A stretch of 64,000 nucleotides of DNA, taken from Planctomycetota bacterium (GTDB lineage: Bacteria; Planctomycetota; UBA1135; GCA-002686595). The translations under genes were made by a program, and so were the position numbers. Positions 44,083-52,994 of the stretch are shown piece after piece. The DNA lies in the NCBI GenBank assembly GCA_014237855.1, contig JABACD010000009.1:1-64000 (forward strand), given 5' to 3'. Each line of letters starts with the position of its first letter. Positions within the stretch are counted from its first letter, which is position 1. The notes under the pieces are model-generated. The model ran no database searches and was not told the origin of the DNA. It saw nothing but the letters and a program-made list of their open reading frames with translations.

Positions 44083-45408
44083 ATGCGCTACACACCCCGA
44101 CTCCTCTGCCTCGCTCTCCTCTTCATCACCCCCGCCGCAATCGCCCAGGAGCAGGTCGGGCCTCCGATCGCTCCCTCCCAGCTCCCCCAGGGTTGGGTGC
44201 CCCTGGACGGGGTCGCCATCGTGGTGAATTCCGACACGATCACCCGTCGAGCCATCGAGAGATTCATCGAAGGCGCCATGGCCGAGGCCAAGGTCACCAC
44301 CCGGCAGGAGTACATGGCCCTCGTCCAGGAGGCCCAGCGCTCCCAGGTCGAGAACCTCCTCATGAAGCAGGCTGGCGAGGATCTCGGATTTCCGCCGGAG
44401 ATGGTCGAGGCTCATGTACGCGGACGCCTGGAGGACCAGAGGGATGAGGCAGGCGGCACCTTCGAGATGGCTCGCAAGCTGCGGGAGGACGAGACCACTG
44501 CCACCGAGATTCGCGAAGAGCTCACCCAGGAGACCCTCGAGATGGAGTGGCGGCGCAAGATTGCGGGTTTTGCAGCACCAGGAGCGCGGACGTCCGAGGA
44601 TCGCTTCTCGAGACCGGGAAGCCTCGCCCAGCGCTACCGCCGCATTCAACGCACCGGCCGAGACGTGGACCCGCTGTTTCGATTCGGCGCCAAGCCGGCG
44701 ACCTATGAATTGCAGCTGCTGCTGCTACTTGGACAAACATACGGGTCGATGGAGGAGGCTCGAAAGGTCGCCCAGCAGGCCAAGGCCGCCCTCGAGAGCG
44801 GTGAGGCGGAATGGGATGACCTGATCGCGAACATCGGCAACTTCGAGAATCAGGGCCTGACCGGTGCTCGTCGGATCGAAGAGCTGCAGTTCGGTCTCGA
44901 CCCAGGCGACGGAAGCCTGGTTCAGTTCATCATGGAGGGAAACCTGGAGAGCTACTCGCAGGTACTGCCCTTCCCCAGGGTCAATCCTGCCACGGGCGAG
45001 CGCCAGATCGCTGGCTTTGCCATTTACCGTCTCCTGGGGCGTCAGGACGCGGTCCTACCCCCCTACACCCAACCTGGTATTCAGAAAGAGCTGGCTCGGG
45101 TGATGGGCTATCAGGGTGACGAGCAGCGTGTCCAGCTGGCTCTAGAGGACCTCGAACGCACGGCGTACATCTGGTATCCGGGGATCGAGGAGCAGCAAGC
45201 GGAGTTCGAGAGGCGCATCGAGGAGCGCAAGCAAGCCATCGAAGAAGCGAGGCGGCGCAATGCGGCAAGTCAAGAAGGCCCAAACAATGAGCCCCAGGAG
45301 GCCCCCGCCGAGCCGAGTTCCAACGAGGGAGCCCCGCCGGCCTCGGGAGCAGGTAGGCCCCAGGGAGGTGCCCCGGAAGCCCCCCCCGACTCACCTCCCG
45401 GCTCCTGA
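44083..45408 (+). CDS. Exported SurA-like protein
   Basis: A 441-residue protein with a signal peptide (MRYTPRLLCLALLFITPAAIA, cut near AQ). Residues about 42-175 resemble the SurA N-terminal chaperone domain: LDGVAIVVNSDTITRRAIERFIE and EYMALVQEAQRSQVENLLMKQAGEDLGF. Residues about 200-345 may be a degenerate parvulin-like region (SMEEARKVAQQAKAALESGEAEWDDLI, YSQVLPFPRV), without a clear catalytic set. The last 60 residues are Pro/Gly/Glu/Ser-rich and disordered. A periplasmic folding factor is the likely role. The ATG at 44083 was chosen for the signal peptide. Confidence 0.72.
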   Translation: MRYTPRLLCLALLFITPAAIAQEQVGPPIAPSQLPQGWVPLDGVAIVVNSDTITRRAIERFIEGAMAEAKVTTRQEYMALVQEAQRSQVENLLMKQAGEDLGFPPEMVEAHVRGRLEDQRDEAGGTFEMARKLREDETTATEIREELTQETLEMEWRRKIAGFAAPGARTSEDRFSRPGSLAQRYRRIQRTGRDVDPLFRFGAKPATYELQLLLLLGQTYGSMEEARKVAQQAKAALESGEAEWDDLIANIGNFENQGLTGARRIEELQFGLDPGDGSLVQFIMEGNLESYSQVLPFPRVNPATGERQIAGFAIYRLLGRQDAVLPPYTQPGIQKELARVMGYQGDEQRVQLALEDLERTAYIWYPGIEEQQAEFERRIEERKQAIEEARRRNAASQEGPNNEPQEAPAEPSSNEGAPPASGAGRPQGGAPEAPPDSPPGS

Positions 45409-45666
45409 ACAGGCCACCCCCCCCGCCCGTGGCCTGCGGGCAATTCCCTCGATATACTCTGAACCCCTCCAACCTGGAGGCGTTAGTTCCCGCAGACACA
45501 CGCTTCCGCCTCTTGGGTGCCCTGGATGGCCACTAGAGGCCCTCTAGCACACCTCTCAGGCTGCCTTTCCCGACCGCGACCCTCCTGACGAACATCGCCC
45601 TGCCAACAGCGCGATGACAGCCATTTCAGGACAGCAATTCGGCCCCATTCGAGGGCCAGACCCGTC
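45409..45666. other. Leader region of the first toroid gene with two hairpins
   Basis: Two perfect short inverted repeats lie here: CCTCCA/TGGAGG (45466-45480, 3-base loop) and CTAGAG/CTCTAG (45533-45547, 3-base loop). The first may end the SurA-like transcript. No gene is supported. Confidence 0.4.
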
Positions 45667-47226
45667 ATGAGTGAAGATCTAGGCGACATCCAAATCGAGA
45701 GTTCCCTCCCCAAGCCCTGGGAAGACGAGGTGACCTTCAACGACATCCTGTACGACTGGATGGGTCGTACTCCGTGGCTGGCCATCTCTGCGGTCGCTCA
45801 CGTGATGGTCTTCTTCCTGCTGGCCGTCATCCCGTGGAATATCTTTGATAACCCGGATGAGAAGGCCGTGGAAGCCAAGCTCGATCAGCCCATCGAGGAG
45901 GTCTTCGAGGAGCCCGAAGAGGAGATCGAGGAGGAAATCGAGGAGGAGGAGCCCCTCGAGGAGCCTGTACTCAAGGACGCCGAGGTCTCCGACCACAACG
46001 AGACCGAAGACGAGCAGGACTTCATGGCCTCGGAAGGTGATCCGGACTTCATGTCCGACTCTCCTTTTGATGACACCAACCTCAACGACGTCATCGGAAT
46101 CGGCGGCGGAGCAGGCGGCAAGTTCGGTGGGCGCTTCGGCGGTCGCCGTAATCTCCGCACGGCCGGTGGTTCGGGGACCGAGCAGGCACTCAAGGACGGC
46201 CTCGAGTGGCTCGCCAACCACCAGGATGATGACGGCAAGTGGGATGCAGACGAGTTCATGAAGCACGATCCGGCCACGGACGTCTGCGACGGCCCTGGCC
46301 ATGCCGAGCATGATGTCGGAGTTACTGGGCTGGCCACGCTGGCCTTCCTGGGGGACGGACACACCACCCGCCAGGGCCTCTACAAGGACAAGGTCATCAA
46401 GGCAGTCAAGTGGCTACGCGAGCAACAGGACTTCGAGAACGGCCTGATCGGCGACAAGATCGGTACCGCCTTCCTCTACGACCACAGTATCGCGACCCTT
46501 GCGCTGTGCGAGGCCTACTACTTCTCCAAGTCCCCCATCATCCGCAGCAATGCACAGAAGGCGATCAGCTTCGTGACCCAGGCGCGTAACCCTTACGGGG
46601 TGTGGCGCTACGAGGTCCCGCCGGTCGGGGAGAACGACACCTCGGTCACAGGATGGATGGTCTTCGCCCTCAAGTCTGCCGAGGAGGCTGGACTCAAGAT
46701 CGACTCTCAGGCCTTCGAGGATTCGATCACGTGGTTTGACGAGGTCACGGACAACCAGAGCGGCCGCGTGGGCTACAGCGCTATCGGTGAGCCCTCCTCG
46801 AGGACTCCTGGCGTCAACGACCAGTACCCTCGAGAGGCCACCGAGGCCATGACCGCCGTCGGCCTCTTGTGCCGCTTCTTCCTGGGCCAAGATCCCGGCG
46901 AGGAACCGATCATGGCCAAGCATGCGGACCTGATGCTCAAGACCCTGCCAGTCTGGGATGATGATGAAGGTCTGACCAATGACCTCTACTACTGGTACTA
47001 CGGCTCCTACGCCATGTACCAGATGGGAGGCAAGCACTGGAAGGGCTGGAACAAGGCCATGAAGGAGGCCGTGGTCGACTCCCAGGACAGGACTGGCTCC
47101 GCCAAGGGCTCCTGGGTCCCCAATGGCCCCTGGGGACATGCAGGGGGACGGGTGTATTCGACTGCCCTGGCCGTGCTCTGCCTGGAGGTCTACTTCCGCT
47201 ACGCGAAGGTGCTTGGAGCTCGCTGA
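45667..47226 (+). CDS. TonB-like anchored alpha/alpha-toroid protein (prenyltransferase/squalene-oxidase repeat), copy 1
   Basis: A 519-residue membrane-anchored protein. A short cytoplasmic start (FNDILYDWMGRTPW) leads to one TM helix (about 37-57, ending VIPWNIF), then a very acidic Glu/Pro linker (about 60-115) and a Gly-rich hinge (GIGGGAGGKFGGRFGG). Residues about 170-515 carry squalene-cyclase/prenyltransferase-type repeats: GLEWLANHQDDDGKWDADEFM, KWLREQQDFENGLIGDK and AISFVTQARNPYGVWRY. The anchor and acidic arm recall TonB topology. No cyclase DxDD motif is seen, so catalysis as a terpene cyclase is unlikely; binding in the periplasm is a better guess. A close paralogue lies at 49656-51206. 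A strong terminator follows. Confidence 0.88.
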   Translation: MSEDLGDIQIESSLPKPWEDEVTFNDILYDWMGRTPWLAISAVAHVMVFFLLAVIPWNIFDNPDEKAVEAKLDQPIEEVFEEPEEEIEEEIEEEEPLEEPVLKDAEVSDHNETEDEQDFMASEGDPDFMSDSPFDDTNLNDVIGIGGGAGGKFGGRFGGRRNLRTAGGSGTEQALKDGLEWLANHQDDDGKWDADEFMKHDPATDVCDGPGHAEHDVGVTGLATLAFLGDGHTTRQGLYKDKVIKAVKWLREQQDFENGLIGDKIGTAFLYDHSIATLALCEAYYFSKSPIIRSNAQKAISFVTQARNPYGVWRYEVPPVGENDTSVTGWMVFALKSAEEAGLKIDSQAFEDSITWFDEVTDNQSGRVGYSAIGEPSSRTPGVNDQYPREATEAMTAVGLLCRFFLGQDPGEEPIMAKHADLMLKTLPVWDDDEGLTNDLYYWYYGSYAMYQMGGKHWKGWNKAMKEAVVDSQDRTGSAKGSWVPNGPWGHAGGRVYSTALAVLCLEVYFRYAKVLGAR

Positions 47227-47249
47227 ACCACTGGGAGTTCCCTCACTCA

Positions 47250-47288
47250 CAAGCCCCCTGGTTCGGACTCACCGAACCAGGGGGCTTG
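47250..47288 (+). terminator. Strong Rho-independent-type terminator
   Basis: CAAGCCCCCTGGTTCGG (47250-47266) pairs perfectly with its complement at 47272-47288: a 17-bp stem with a 5-base loop, followed by TTCTATT. It lies 23 bases after the stop of the first toroid gene. Confidence 0.9.
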
Positions 47289-47456
47289 TTCTATTCGGCA
47301 GCGCTTGTCGTCAGCGCTGAGGGGGAATGCACTGGAGGATCAAGAGGTATGGGCTAGCATTGCCCTCATCACCCTGCCAGTCATCTGCTAGCCATCGAGC
47401 CGTATGTCCACCGAGACCTCATTCCAGGCTCGGAGTAACTGCATCCCTTACGTTCA

Positions 47457-49550
47457 ATGATCCACGCGCTCATATTTGCCGCCCACCTGATGCTCTCAGC
47501 GACGAATGCCGCGGCTACTGCGACAGCTCCGACCCAAGACAGCGCAGTATTCGAACAAGAACTCGAACGTGTCCAGGTGAAGATGGGTCAGGGCAAGTGG
47601 AAGTCCGCACGAAGCCAGCTTGAGCGGTCACTCGAGGTTCATGAGAACCAACCGTATGTCCTGGAGAATCTGGGCGAAATCGAGCTGATCCTCAAGCGCT
47701 GCACCTACTGGGAGAGCAGCGGCCAGCTTGACCTGGCCAGCCTCTTCAAGGGTGAGCTGCTCTCCTACACTCCAATGAGCGGCAAGATCAAGCTTCGTTA
47801 CGAGGAGGGTGAGCCACACGACTTCGTCGTACGGGACTTAGCGCTGGTTCACGAGATGGAGTTCTCCGGGCCGTATTCGATCGAGGTCGAGGGCACGGAC
47901 TCTCACAGCTACATGGTCTGCGTGACGCCCAGGAGTTGGTTTCAGGTGGCCTACCAGCCCACCTTCTACCTGGGAACAGGAAGCTCCAATCGCAGCAAGG
48001 CTATCGAGCGCAAGGTATTGATCAAGTCCCAGCAGCGCAACGAGGATGGCACGTTGATCATTGATGAGGAGACCAAGGAGTTCACCACAAAGCCCAACAC
48101 CAAGTCGACCACGGCCAAGGTCTCGGTCAGCAGCCGCACCGTCTCCGCCTACTACAACGGCAAGAAGCGGTTGACCATGCGCAAGCCCCAGGACCTCTGG
48201 GGCAGCCTGGCCATTCCTCTGGGCGGACCGCACGGAACCATCACGATCGAGGGTAATGCAGAGGCCTTCATCAAGAAGAAGCGCGACGAGGCCTTCGACA
48301 AGGGCTGGAAGACCTTCGAGCGCGGGTGGAAGCTCAAGGAGCATCTACCCGATTGGCTTGTGACGAGACTTGCCAGCGCAGGGGCGAGCCGTGCAGGCCC
48401 AGGTGCCGAGTTGAAGCAGCTCTCCCAGGACCAGATCGGAATCTGGAACGAGGCGGTCCGGGCCCTCGAGGATGAAAACCATGAGGAGGTACTCAACAAG
48501 ACCACAGCGCTCCTCGCCCAGACCCCCGACGTCCCCGAGGTCTACTTGCTCCGTGCCCAGGCCCACCTCGGTCTGCGTCAGCGAGAGGCTGCCATTGGGG
48601 ACCTGGCTCCCTGTGCCGCTCGCTTTCCCAATCACGCGGAGACCATGAGCTTGCTGGCTCGCCTCTACCTGGTCAGCGGCCGCTTCAATGATGTAATCGA
48701 GCTGGTCGGCAAGGCCGTCTCAGCGGGGCTACCGCCGGAGGAGTTTCAGGCCATCTCGATCACCGCCAACAAGGCCATTCACGGCCCGATCTGGGGCGAG
48801 AAGCACACCTACGAATCACGTCACTACCGAGTCTCCTCGGATATCTCCAGGGAGCGCTGCCGCCAGGTCGCCATGGAACTCGAGGCGACCTATCGACACG
48901 TCTCCCAGCGCATGGGTGTGGGCGAGCACCAGGAGGGCAGCAAGTTTCAGGCCTTCGCCTTCTCCGGACAGGCCAGCTACCTGAACTACATCGAGGACGT
49001 CTTCGAGGGGCATGGCGAGTTCACTCAGGGCATGTACTCCAGCTACCTGAAGCAGCTGCTCGTACTGGATTCAGAGCCACGTGAGACCTTCATGAAGACC
49101 GTACGTCACGAGGGCTTTCACCAGTTCTTCGATTCTGTACTCGACGCCCCTCCGATCTGGCTGAACGAGGGCCTGGCCGAATACTTTGCTTCAGCACGCA
49201 CCAAACAGGGCTCCTGGCGCGATGGTCGCCTGAATGAGGTGCGGCTCTCTCACCTGCGCACGGTTCCAAACAAGGGAGTCGCACTTCAGGCGAGGATGAC
49301 CAAGCTCTCCTCTTTCTTGCAGATCAGCCAACAGGAATTCATGCGCAAGGGACAGGACAACTACGCTCAGGCCTGGGCACTCGTGCACTTCCTGCGGCAC
49401 TCATCTGCAAGGAACAAGGCAATCTACCAGGAGCTGCTTGCTGGCCTGCTTGCCGGCGACTCAAACATGGTCGCAATCGAAAAGGCCTTTGAAGGTGTCG
49501 ATCTACAAGAGATGGATAGGGAACTCCAGGCGTACGTGAACAAGCTCTGA
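47457..49550 (+). CDS. Exported TPR-containing gluzincin metallopeptidase (DUF1570-like)
   Basis: A 697-residue protein with a signal peptide (cut near NAAATA, about residue 21). Residues about 25-75 and 335-440 are TPR-like helical repeats (WNEAVRALEDENHEEVLNKTTALL, YLLRAQAHLGLRQREAAIGDL). A beta-rich middle (about 100-270) contains YNGKKRLTMRKP and GGPHGTITIEG and may bind ligand. The peptidase domain has HEGFH (H551, E552, H555) and a downstream glutamate in IWLNEGLAEYFA, the HExxH plus ExxA/E pattern of gluzincins. Zinc-dependent protein cleavage outside the cytoplasm is expected. It sits between two paralogous toroid genes. It has its own upstream region after the terminator, and a structured element follows it. 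Confidence 0.83.
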   Translation: MIHALIFAAHLMLSATNAAATATAPTQDSAVFEQELERVQVKMGQGKWKSARSQLERSLEVHENQPYVLENLGEIELILKRCTYWESSGQLDLASLFKGELLSYTPMSGKIKLRYEEGEPHDFVVRDLALVHEMEFSGPYSIEVEGTDSHSYMVCVTPRSWFQVAYQPTFYLGTGSSNRSKAIERKVLIKSQQRNEDGTLIIDEETKEFTTKPNTKSTTAKVSVSSRTVSAYYNGKKRLTMRKPQDLWGSLAIPLGGPHGTITIEGNAEAFIKKKRDEAFDKGWKTFERGWKLKEHLPDWLVTRLASAGASRAGPGAELKQLSQDQIGIWNEAVRALEDENHEEVLNKTTALLAQTPDVPEVYLLRAQAHLGLRQREAAIGDLAPCAARFPNHAETMSLLARLYLVSGRFNDVIELVGKAVSAGLPPEEFQAISITANKAIHGPIWGEKHTYESRHYRVSSDISRERCRQVAMELEATYRHVSQRMGVGEHQEGSKFQAFAFSGQASYLNYIEDVFEGHGEFTQGMYSSYLKQLLVLDSEPRETFMKTVRHEGFHQFFDSVLDAPPIWLNEGLAEYFASARTKQGSWRDGRLNEVRLSHLRTVPNKGVALQARMTKLSSFLQISQQEFMRKGQDNYAQAWALVHFLRHSSARNKAIYQELLAGLLAGDSNMVAIEKAFEGVDLQEMDRELQAYVNKL

Positions 49551-49562
49551 ACCAATCGAGCA

Positions 49563-49627
49563 CTCGGTCGTTGTAGGGAACGAGACGCCAGGCGCTTCGT
49601 TCCATTCCGATGACCCGAACGACCGAG
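49563..49627 (+). other. Nested inverted repeat (structured leader) before second toroid gene
   Basis: An outer 10-bp perfect stem, CTCGGTCGTT (49563-49572) with AACGACCGAG (49618-49627), encloses an inner perfect stem, GGAACGA (49577-49583) with TCGTTCC (49597-49603), whose tip carries CGCC/GGCG (49586-49589, 49591-49594). The element begins 13 bases after the metallopeptidase stop and ends 28 bases before the next start codon. It may be a terminator, an RNA switch or a protein-binding site. Confidence 0.6.
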
Positions 49628-49655
49628 GGCGGTTCCCCTGGAACCGTTGTACGCC

Positions 49656-51206
49656 ATGTCCAATGATTTGCAGGGTGCCAGCACGCACTCCACGATCCCC
49701 GTTGAGTGGACCAGGACTCCAACCTTCAACGATTTGCTCTACGAGTGGATGGAGAGAGCTCCCTGGCTCACGATTTCGCTCCTGGCTCACTTCGTCCTCT
49801 TCTTGCTGCTGACGGTGATCCCCTGGAACCTCTTCGAGAAGGAGGAACTCAAGGTGGTCTACGTCAGCCCAGAGGCCATGATCGAGAACATCCTCGAGGA
49901 ACCGCCTCCCGAAGTGATACCAGAGGTAGCGACAGAAGATCCGCTTGAAGAGCCGTCTCTGAATGAAGCCGACGCAAGCGAGCCAACAGAGTCACCAGCA
50001 AGTGATGACTTCGCTCCTGAGGATGGCGATCCAGAGATGCTCGGAGATGTCGACCTTGCCTTCACCGGTAGCAATGACTTGATCGGCGTGGGCGGGAATG
50101 CCGGAGGCCGATACGGAGGGCGCTTCAATGGAGGAGGTGGAGGCTCGAGGGGGTCGATTCCACGAGCCGAGATCGATCGCGGACTTGAATGGCTCGCACT
50201 CCATCAGGATGCCGATGGCAAGTGGGACAGCGATGAGTTCATGAAACACGACCCTCCCAACGACCATTGTGAAGGTCCGGGACGAGCAGAGCACGACGTG
50301 GGCCTGACAGGTCTTGCACTGCTTGCCTTCATGGGAAACGGGAACACCACCAATGAGGGCAAGTATCGAGACCAAGTTGCACGGGGCCTCCAGTGGCTGA
50401 AGGCTCAGCAGGACTTCGAGAGCGGCCTGATCGGCGAAAAAGTCGGCACCGCTTTCCTATACGATCACAGCATCGCAACTCTGGCACTTTGCGAAGCCTA
50501 CTACTTCTCGGAGTCACCCGTGCTGCACGGCTACGCCCAAAGAGCAGTCAGCTTTTGCTCAATCGCACGCAACCCCTACGGTGCCTGGCGCTACTCGGTG
50601 CCAGCTTCGGGCTCCAGCGACACCTCAGTAACCGGCTGGATGGTCTTCGCCATGGAGTCCGCTCGTCAGGCTGGATTGACTGTCGACTCCCAGGCATTTC
50701 CTGACTCGATCACCTGGTTCGATGAGGTCACCGACCCACGAACTGGTCGTGTCGGCTACGACAGCATCGGCTCGCCCTCCGCCCGAGTCACGGGCACCAA
50801 TGACCACTACGCCACCAATGCCACCGAGGCAATGACCGCCGTGGCACTCCTCTGTCGTTTCTTCTTGGGTCAGAATCCGGACGACGAACCACGCATGCGG
50901 CAGCACGCTGACCTCTTGCTCCGTCAGCTGCCCCGGTGGAGCGAAGACGGCCAGACCAATGATGTGTACTACTGGTACTACGGCACTTACGCGATGTATC
51001 AGATGGGTGGGAAGTACTGGAAGGCATGGAACAAGGCCATGAAACCTGCCATTGTCGAGTCTCAATGCCGGAGCGGATCAGCCCGCGGGTCCTGGGATCC
51101 GAATGGTCCCTGGGGGATGGCCGGAGGCCGGGTCTACTCAACGGCAATGATGGTCCTCTCCCTGGAGGTCTACTTCCGCTACTCGAGGGTCCTGGGAGCA
51201 CGCTGA
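49656..51206 (+). CDS. TonB-like anchored alpha/alpha-toroid protein, copy 2
   Basis: A 516-residue paralogue of the protein at 45667-47226 with the same layout: FNDLLYEWMERAPW, one TM helix ending VIPWNLF, acidic/Pro linker, Gly-rich hinge (GVGGNAGGRYGGRFNGGG), then toroid repeats (GLEWLALHQDADGKWDSDEFM, QWLKAQQDFESGLIGEK). The toroid halves are highly similar, for example FLYDHSIATLALCEAYYFS is shared exactly, while the linkers have diverged in length and charge. The ATG at 49656 was chosen; a TTG nine bases upstream is possible. A structured element precedes it. Confidence 0.88.
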   Translation: MSNDLQGASTHSTIPVEWTRTPTFNDLLYEWMERAPWLTISLLAHFVLFLLLTVIPWNLFEKEELKVVYVSPEAMIENILEEPPPEVIPEVATEDPLEEPSLNEADASEPTESPASDDFAPEDGDPEMLGDVDLAFTGSNDLIGVGGNAGGRYGGRFNGGGGGSRGSIPRAEIDRGLEWLALHQDADGKWDSDEFMKHDPPNDHCEGPGRAEHDVGLTGLALLAFMGNGNTTNEGKYRDQVARGLQWLKAQQDFESGLIGEKVGTAFLYDHSIATLALCEAYYFSESPVLHGYAQRAVSFCSIARNPYGAWRYSVPASGSSDTSVTGWMVFAMESARQAGLTVDSQAFPDSITWFDEVTDPRTGRVGYDSIGSPSARVTGTNDHYATNATEAMTAVALLCRFFLGQNPDDEPRMRQHADLLLRQLPRWSEDGQTNDVYYWYYGTYAMYQMGGKYWKAWNKAMKPAIVESQCRSGSARGSWDPNGPWGMAGGRVYSTAMMVLSLEVYFRYSRVLGAR

Positions 51207-51266
51207 GGCTCTCAGTCCTCTACCGGAGAGTGCAATGGAACCGGCCAGTCCGTATCTTCGGCGGCC

Positions 51267-52652
51267 ATGAAGCCCGTCCTCCTGCTCAACTTGGTAGGTC
51301 TGACTCCTCGCTTGATCGATGAGTCGACCCCCAACCTCGCCCGACTGGCCAAGTCCGGGACCTGCAGCCCGATGTCTGCAGCCCTACCAGCCGTTACCTG
51401 TAGCGCTCAGGCCACGATGCTCACCGGTCTCTCACCCGAGCAGCACGGCATCGTCGGTAACGGCTGGCTGGACCCAGAGACCATGGAGCCCAAGTTCTGG
51501 CGCCAGTCCAATCGACTGATCAGCGGTGAGTTGCTCTACGAGGCTGCGAAAAAGCAGGTGCCACGCTTCACCTGCGCCAAGATCTTCTGGTGGTTCAACA
51601 TGGGGGCTCCGGTCGACTGGTCGATCACTCCTCGCCCCTTCTACTGCGCGGATGGCCTCAAGGTCCTGGCCACCTATTCTTCTCCAAGCAACTTCGGGGC
51701 CCGCCTGGAGAGTGAGTTCGGCTCTTTTCCATTCTTTGAGTTTTGGGGGCCTAAATCGGGGCTGGCCTCGAGCCGCTGGATTGCAAACGTGACCATGCAA
51801 ACGCTGGAGCGTGAGCGGCCAACCCTGACCATGGCCTACCTCCCCCACCTGGACTACAACTTCCAGCGCTATGGCCCAAATGATGCTCGCTCTCGACAAG
51901 CTCTGAGCGAGCTCGATGGCCTGGTCGGGGACTTGATGGATGCTGCTGAAGCCAACGCTACAGCTGTCGTTGCCGTTAGCGAGTATGGGATCGATGCGGT
52001 TGACACGCCCGTCCACGTGAATCGCGCCCTGCGCAATGCTGGATTCCTCAAGGTCCGTGAGTCTCCTCGTGGTGAGGAACTCGACCCCTTTGCAAGCGAT
52101 GCCTTTGCACTGGCCGACCACCAGGTGGCCCACGTCTACACCCGTGACATCGCCACAAGATCCGCCGTGGCTGGCTGCCTTCGAGAGCTCAGTGGAGTCG
52201 CCCATGTCTACGAGGGGGAAGAGCGTGCTGAGATCGGTTTGAACCATCCCCGTGCAGGAGATCTCGTGCTGCTCTCGCATCGCAAGGCTTGGTTCACCTA
52301 TTACTACTGGCTCGACGAAAGAGCCCGACCTGACTTTGCAACCACTGTCGACATTCACTCAAAGCCTGGCTATGACCCCGTCGAACTCTTCGTCGATCCA
52401 AGCCTCTCCTGGCCGACCGTTCGTATCGCCAGTCGGGTCCTCAAGAAGAAGCTCGGCTTCCGCTACCTGATGGACGTGATCTCCACGGACGCGAGCCTCG
52501 TCCGCGGAAGCCACGGGCTTCCTCCCGTCGATCCTCTCGATGGGCCTGTGTTCCTGTGCTCGCTCCCCTTCGGAGAGTGCGGCCCTGCACCCGCGGATGG
52601 ACTGGTGGCGATGGAATCGGTGAAGGATCGAGTGCTGAAGATCCTCATCTGA
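51267..52652 (+). CDS. Alkaline-phosphatase-fold protein, EboF-like nucleotide pyrophosphatase/phosphodiesterase
   Basis: A 461-residue protein without signal peptide. ALPAVTCSAQATMLTGLSPEQHGIVGNGW has the Thr nucleophile context of type I phosphodiesterases. Later blocks, DHQVAHVYTRDI, WFTYYYWLDERARPDFA and DIHSKPGYDPVELF, match the phosphodiesterase-like protein of ebo clusters as I recall it. Two usual metal-ligand spots differ: the N-terminal D of the IDGL type is replaced (LLNLVGL), and SDHG reads SEYG. Either other residues bind metal or activity is altered. No other ebo gene (UbiA-like, DHQS-like, TatD-like) is next to it in this window. Confidence 0.75.
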   Translation: MKPVLLLNLVGLTPRLIDESTPNLARLAKSGTCSPMSAALPAVTCSAQATMLTGLSPEQHGIVGNGWLDPETMEPKFWRQSNRLISGELLYEAAKKQVPRFTCAKIFWWFNMGAPVDWSITPRPFYCADGLKVLATYSSPSNFGARLESEFGSFPFFEFWGPKSGLASSRWIANVTMQTLERERPTLTMAYLPHLDYNFQRYGPNDARSRQALSELDGLVGDLMDAAEANATAVVAVSEYGIDAVDTPVHVNRALRNAGFLKVRESPRGEELDPFASDAFALADHQVAHVYTRDIATRSAVAGCLRELSGVAHVYEGEERAEIGLNHPRAGDLVLLSHRKAWFTYYYWLDERARPDFATTVDIHSKPGYDPVELFVDPSLSWPTVRIASRVLKKKLGFRYLMDVISTDASLVRGSHGLPPVDPLDGPVFLCSLPFGECGPAPADGLVAMESVKDRVLKILI

Positions 52653-52994
52653 AGCCAGACCGCTGGCCCTACCCTGGATGCACCTGGAGGGCTGACCCCC
52701 AGGGCCCGCTGGGCACCCAACCTCGCACCGGGGGCACCGATTGCAGGGTCTGGGCCTGGGATGAACCAGGGGCCACACCCTGGCTGGGGCCCCCTCAGGC
52801 TCACTGGCAGAACCCAGATACACTTTCCTTGGAAAACCCCAGGAAGAAAGCCCTTTACCTCCGTCTAATTGAGCTGTCCGCTTCTATTCATGGAGCCGGC
52901 AGTAAGGAATTCCCGCAGCCACCGCGGTGGGTCTTCGCACGCGATTGTTCCACGCAGAAACGTGTAGGTCGGGTGCCCCTTGAGGAGGGGATGA
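52653..52994. other. Intergenic region upstream of the beta-propeller gene
   Basis: No gene supported. A perfect 12-bp palindrome, CCACCGCGGTGG (52919-52930), lies 64 bases before the next start codon and could be an operator; the GC-rich first half may contain the terminator of the preceding gene, but no clean stem is seen. Confidence 0.35.

Noticed and set aside
45667-51206. Annotation of the toroid proteins as squalene-hopene cyclases
   Set aside because: No DxDD acid motif or full QW-repeat set; a single TM anchor and acidic arm do not fit a monotopic cyclase.
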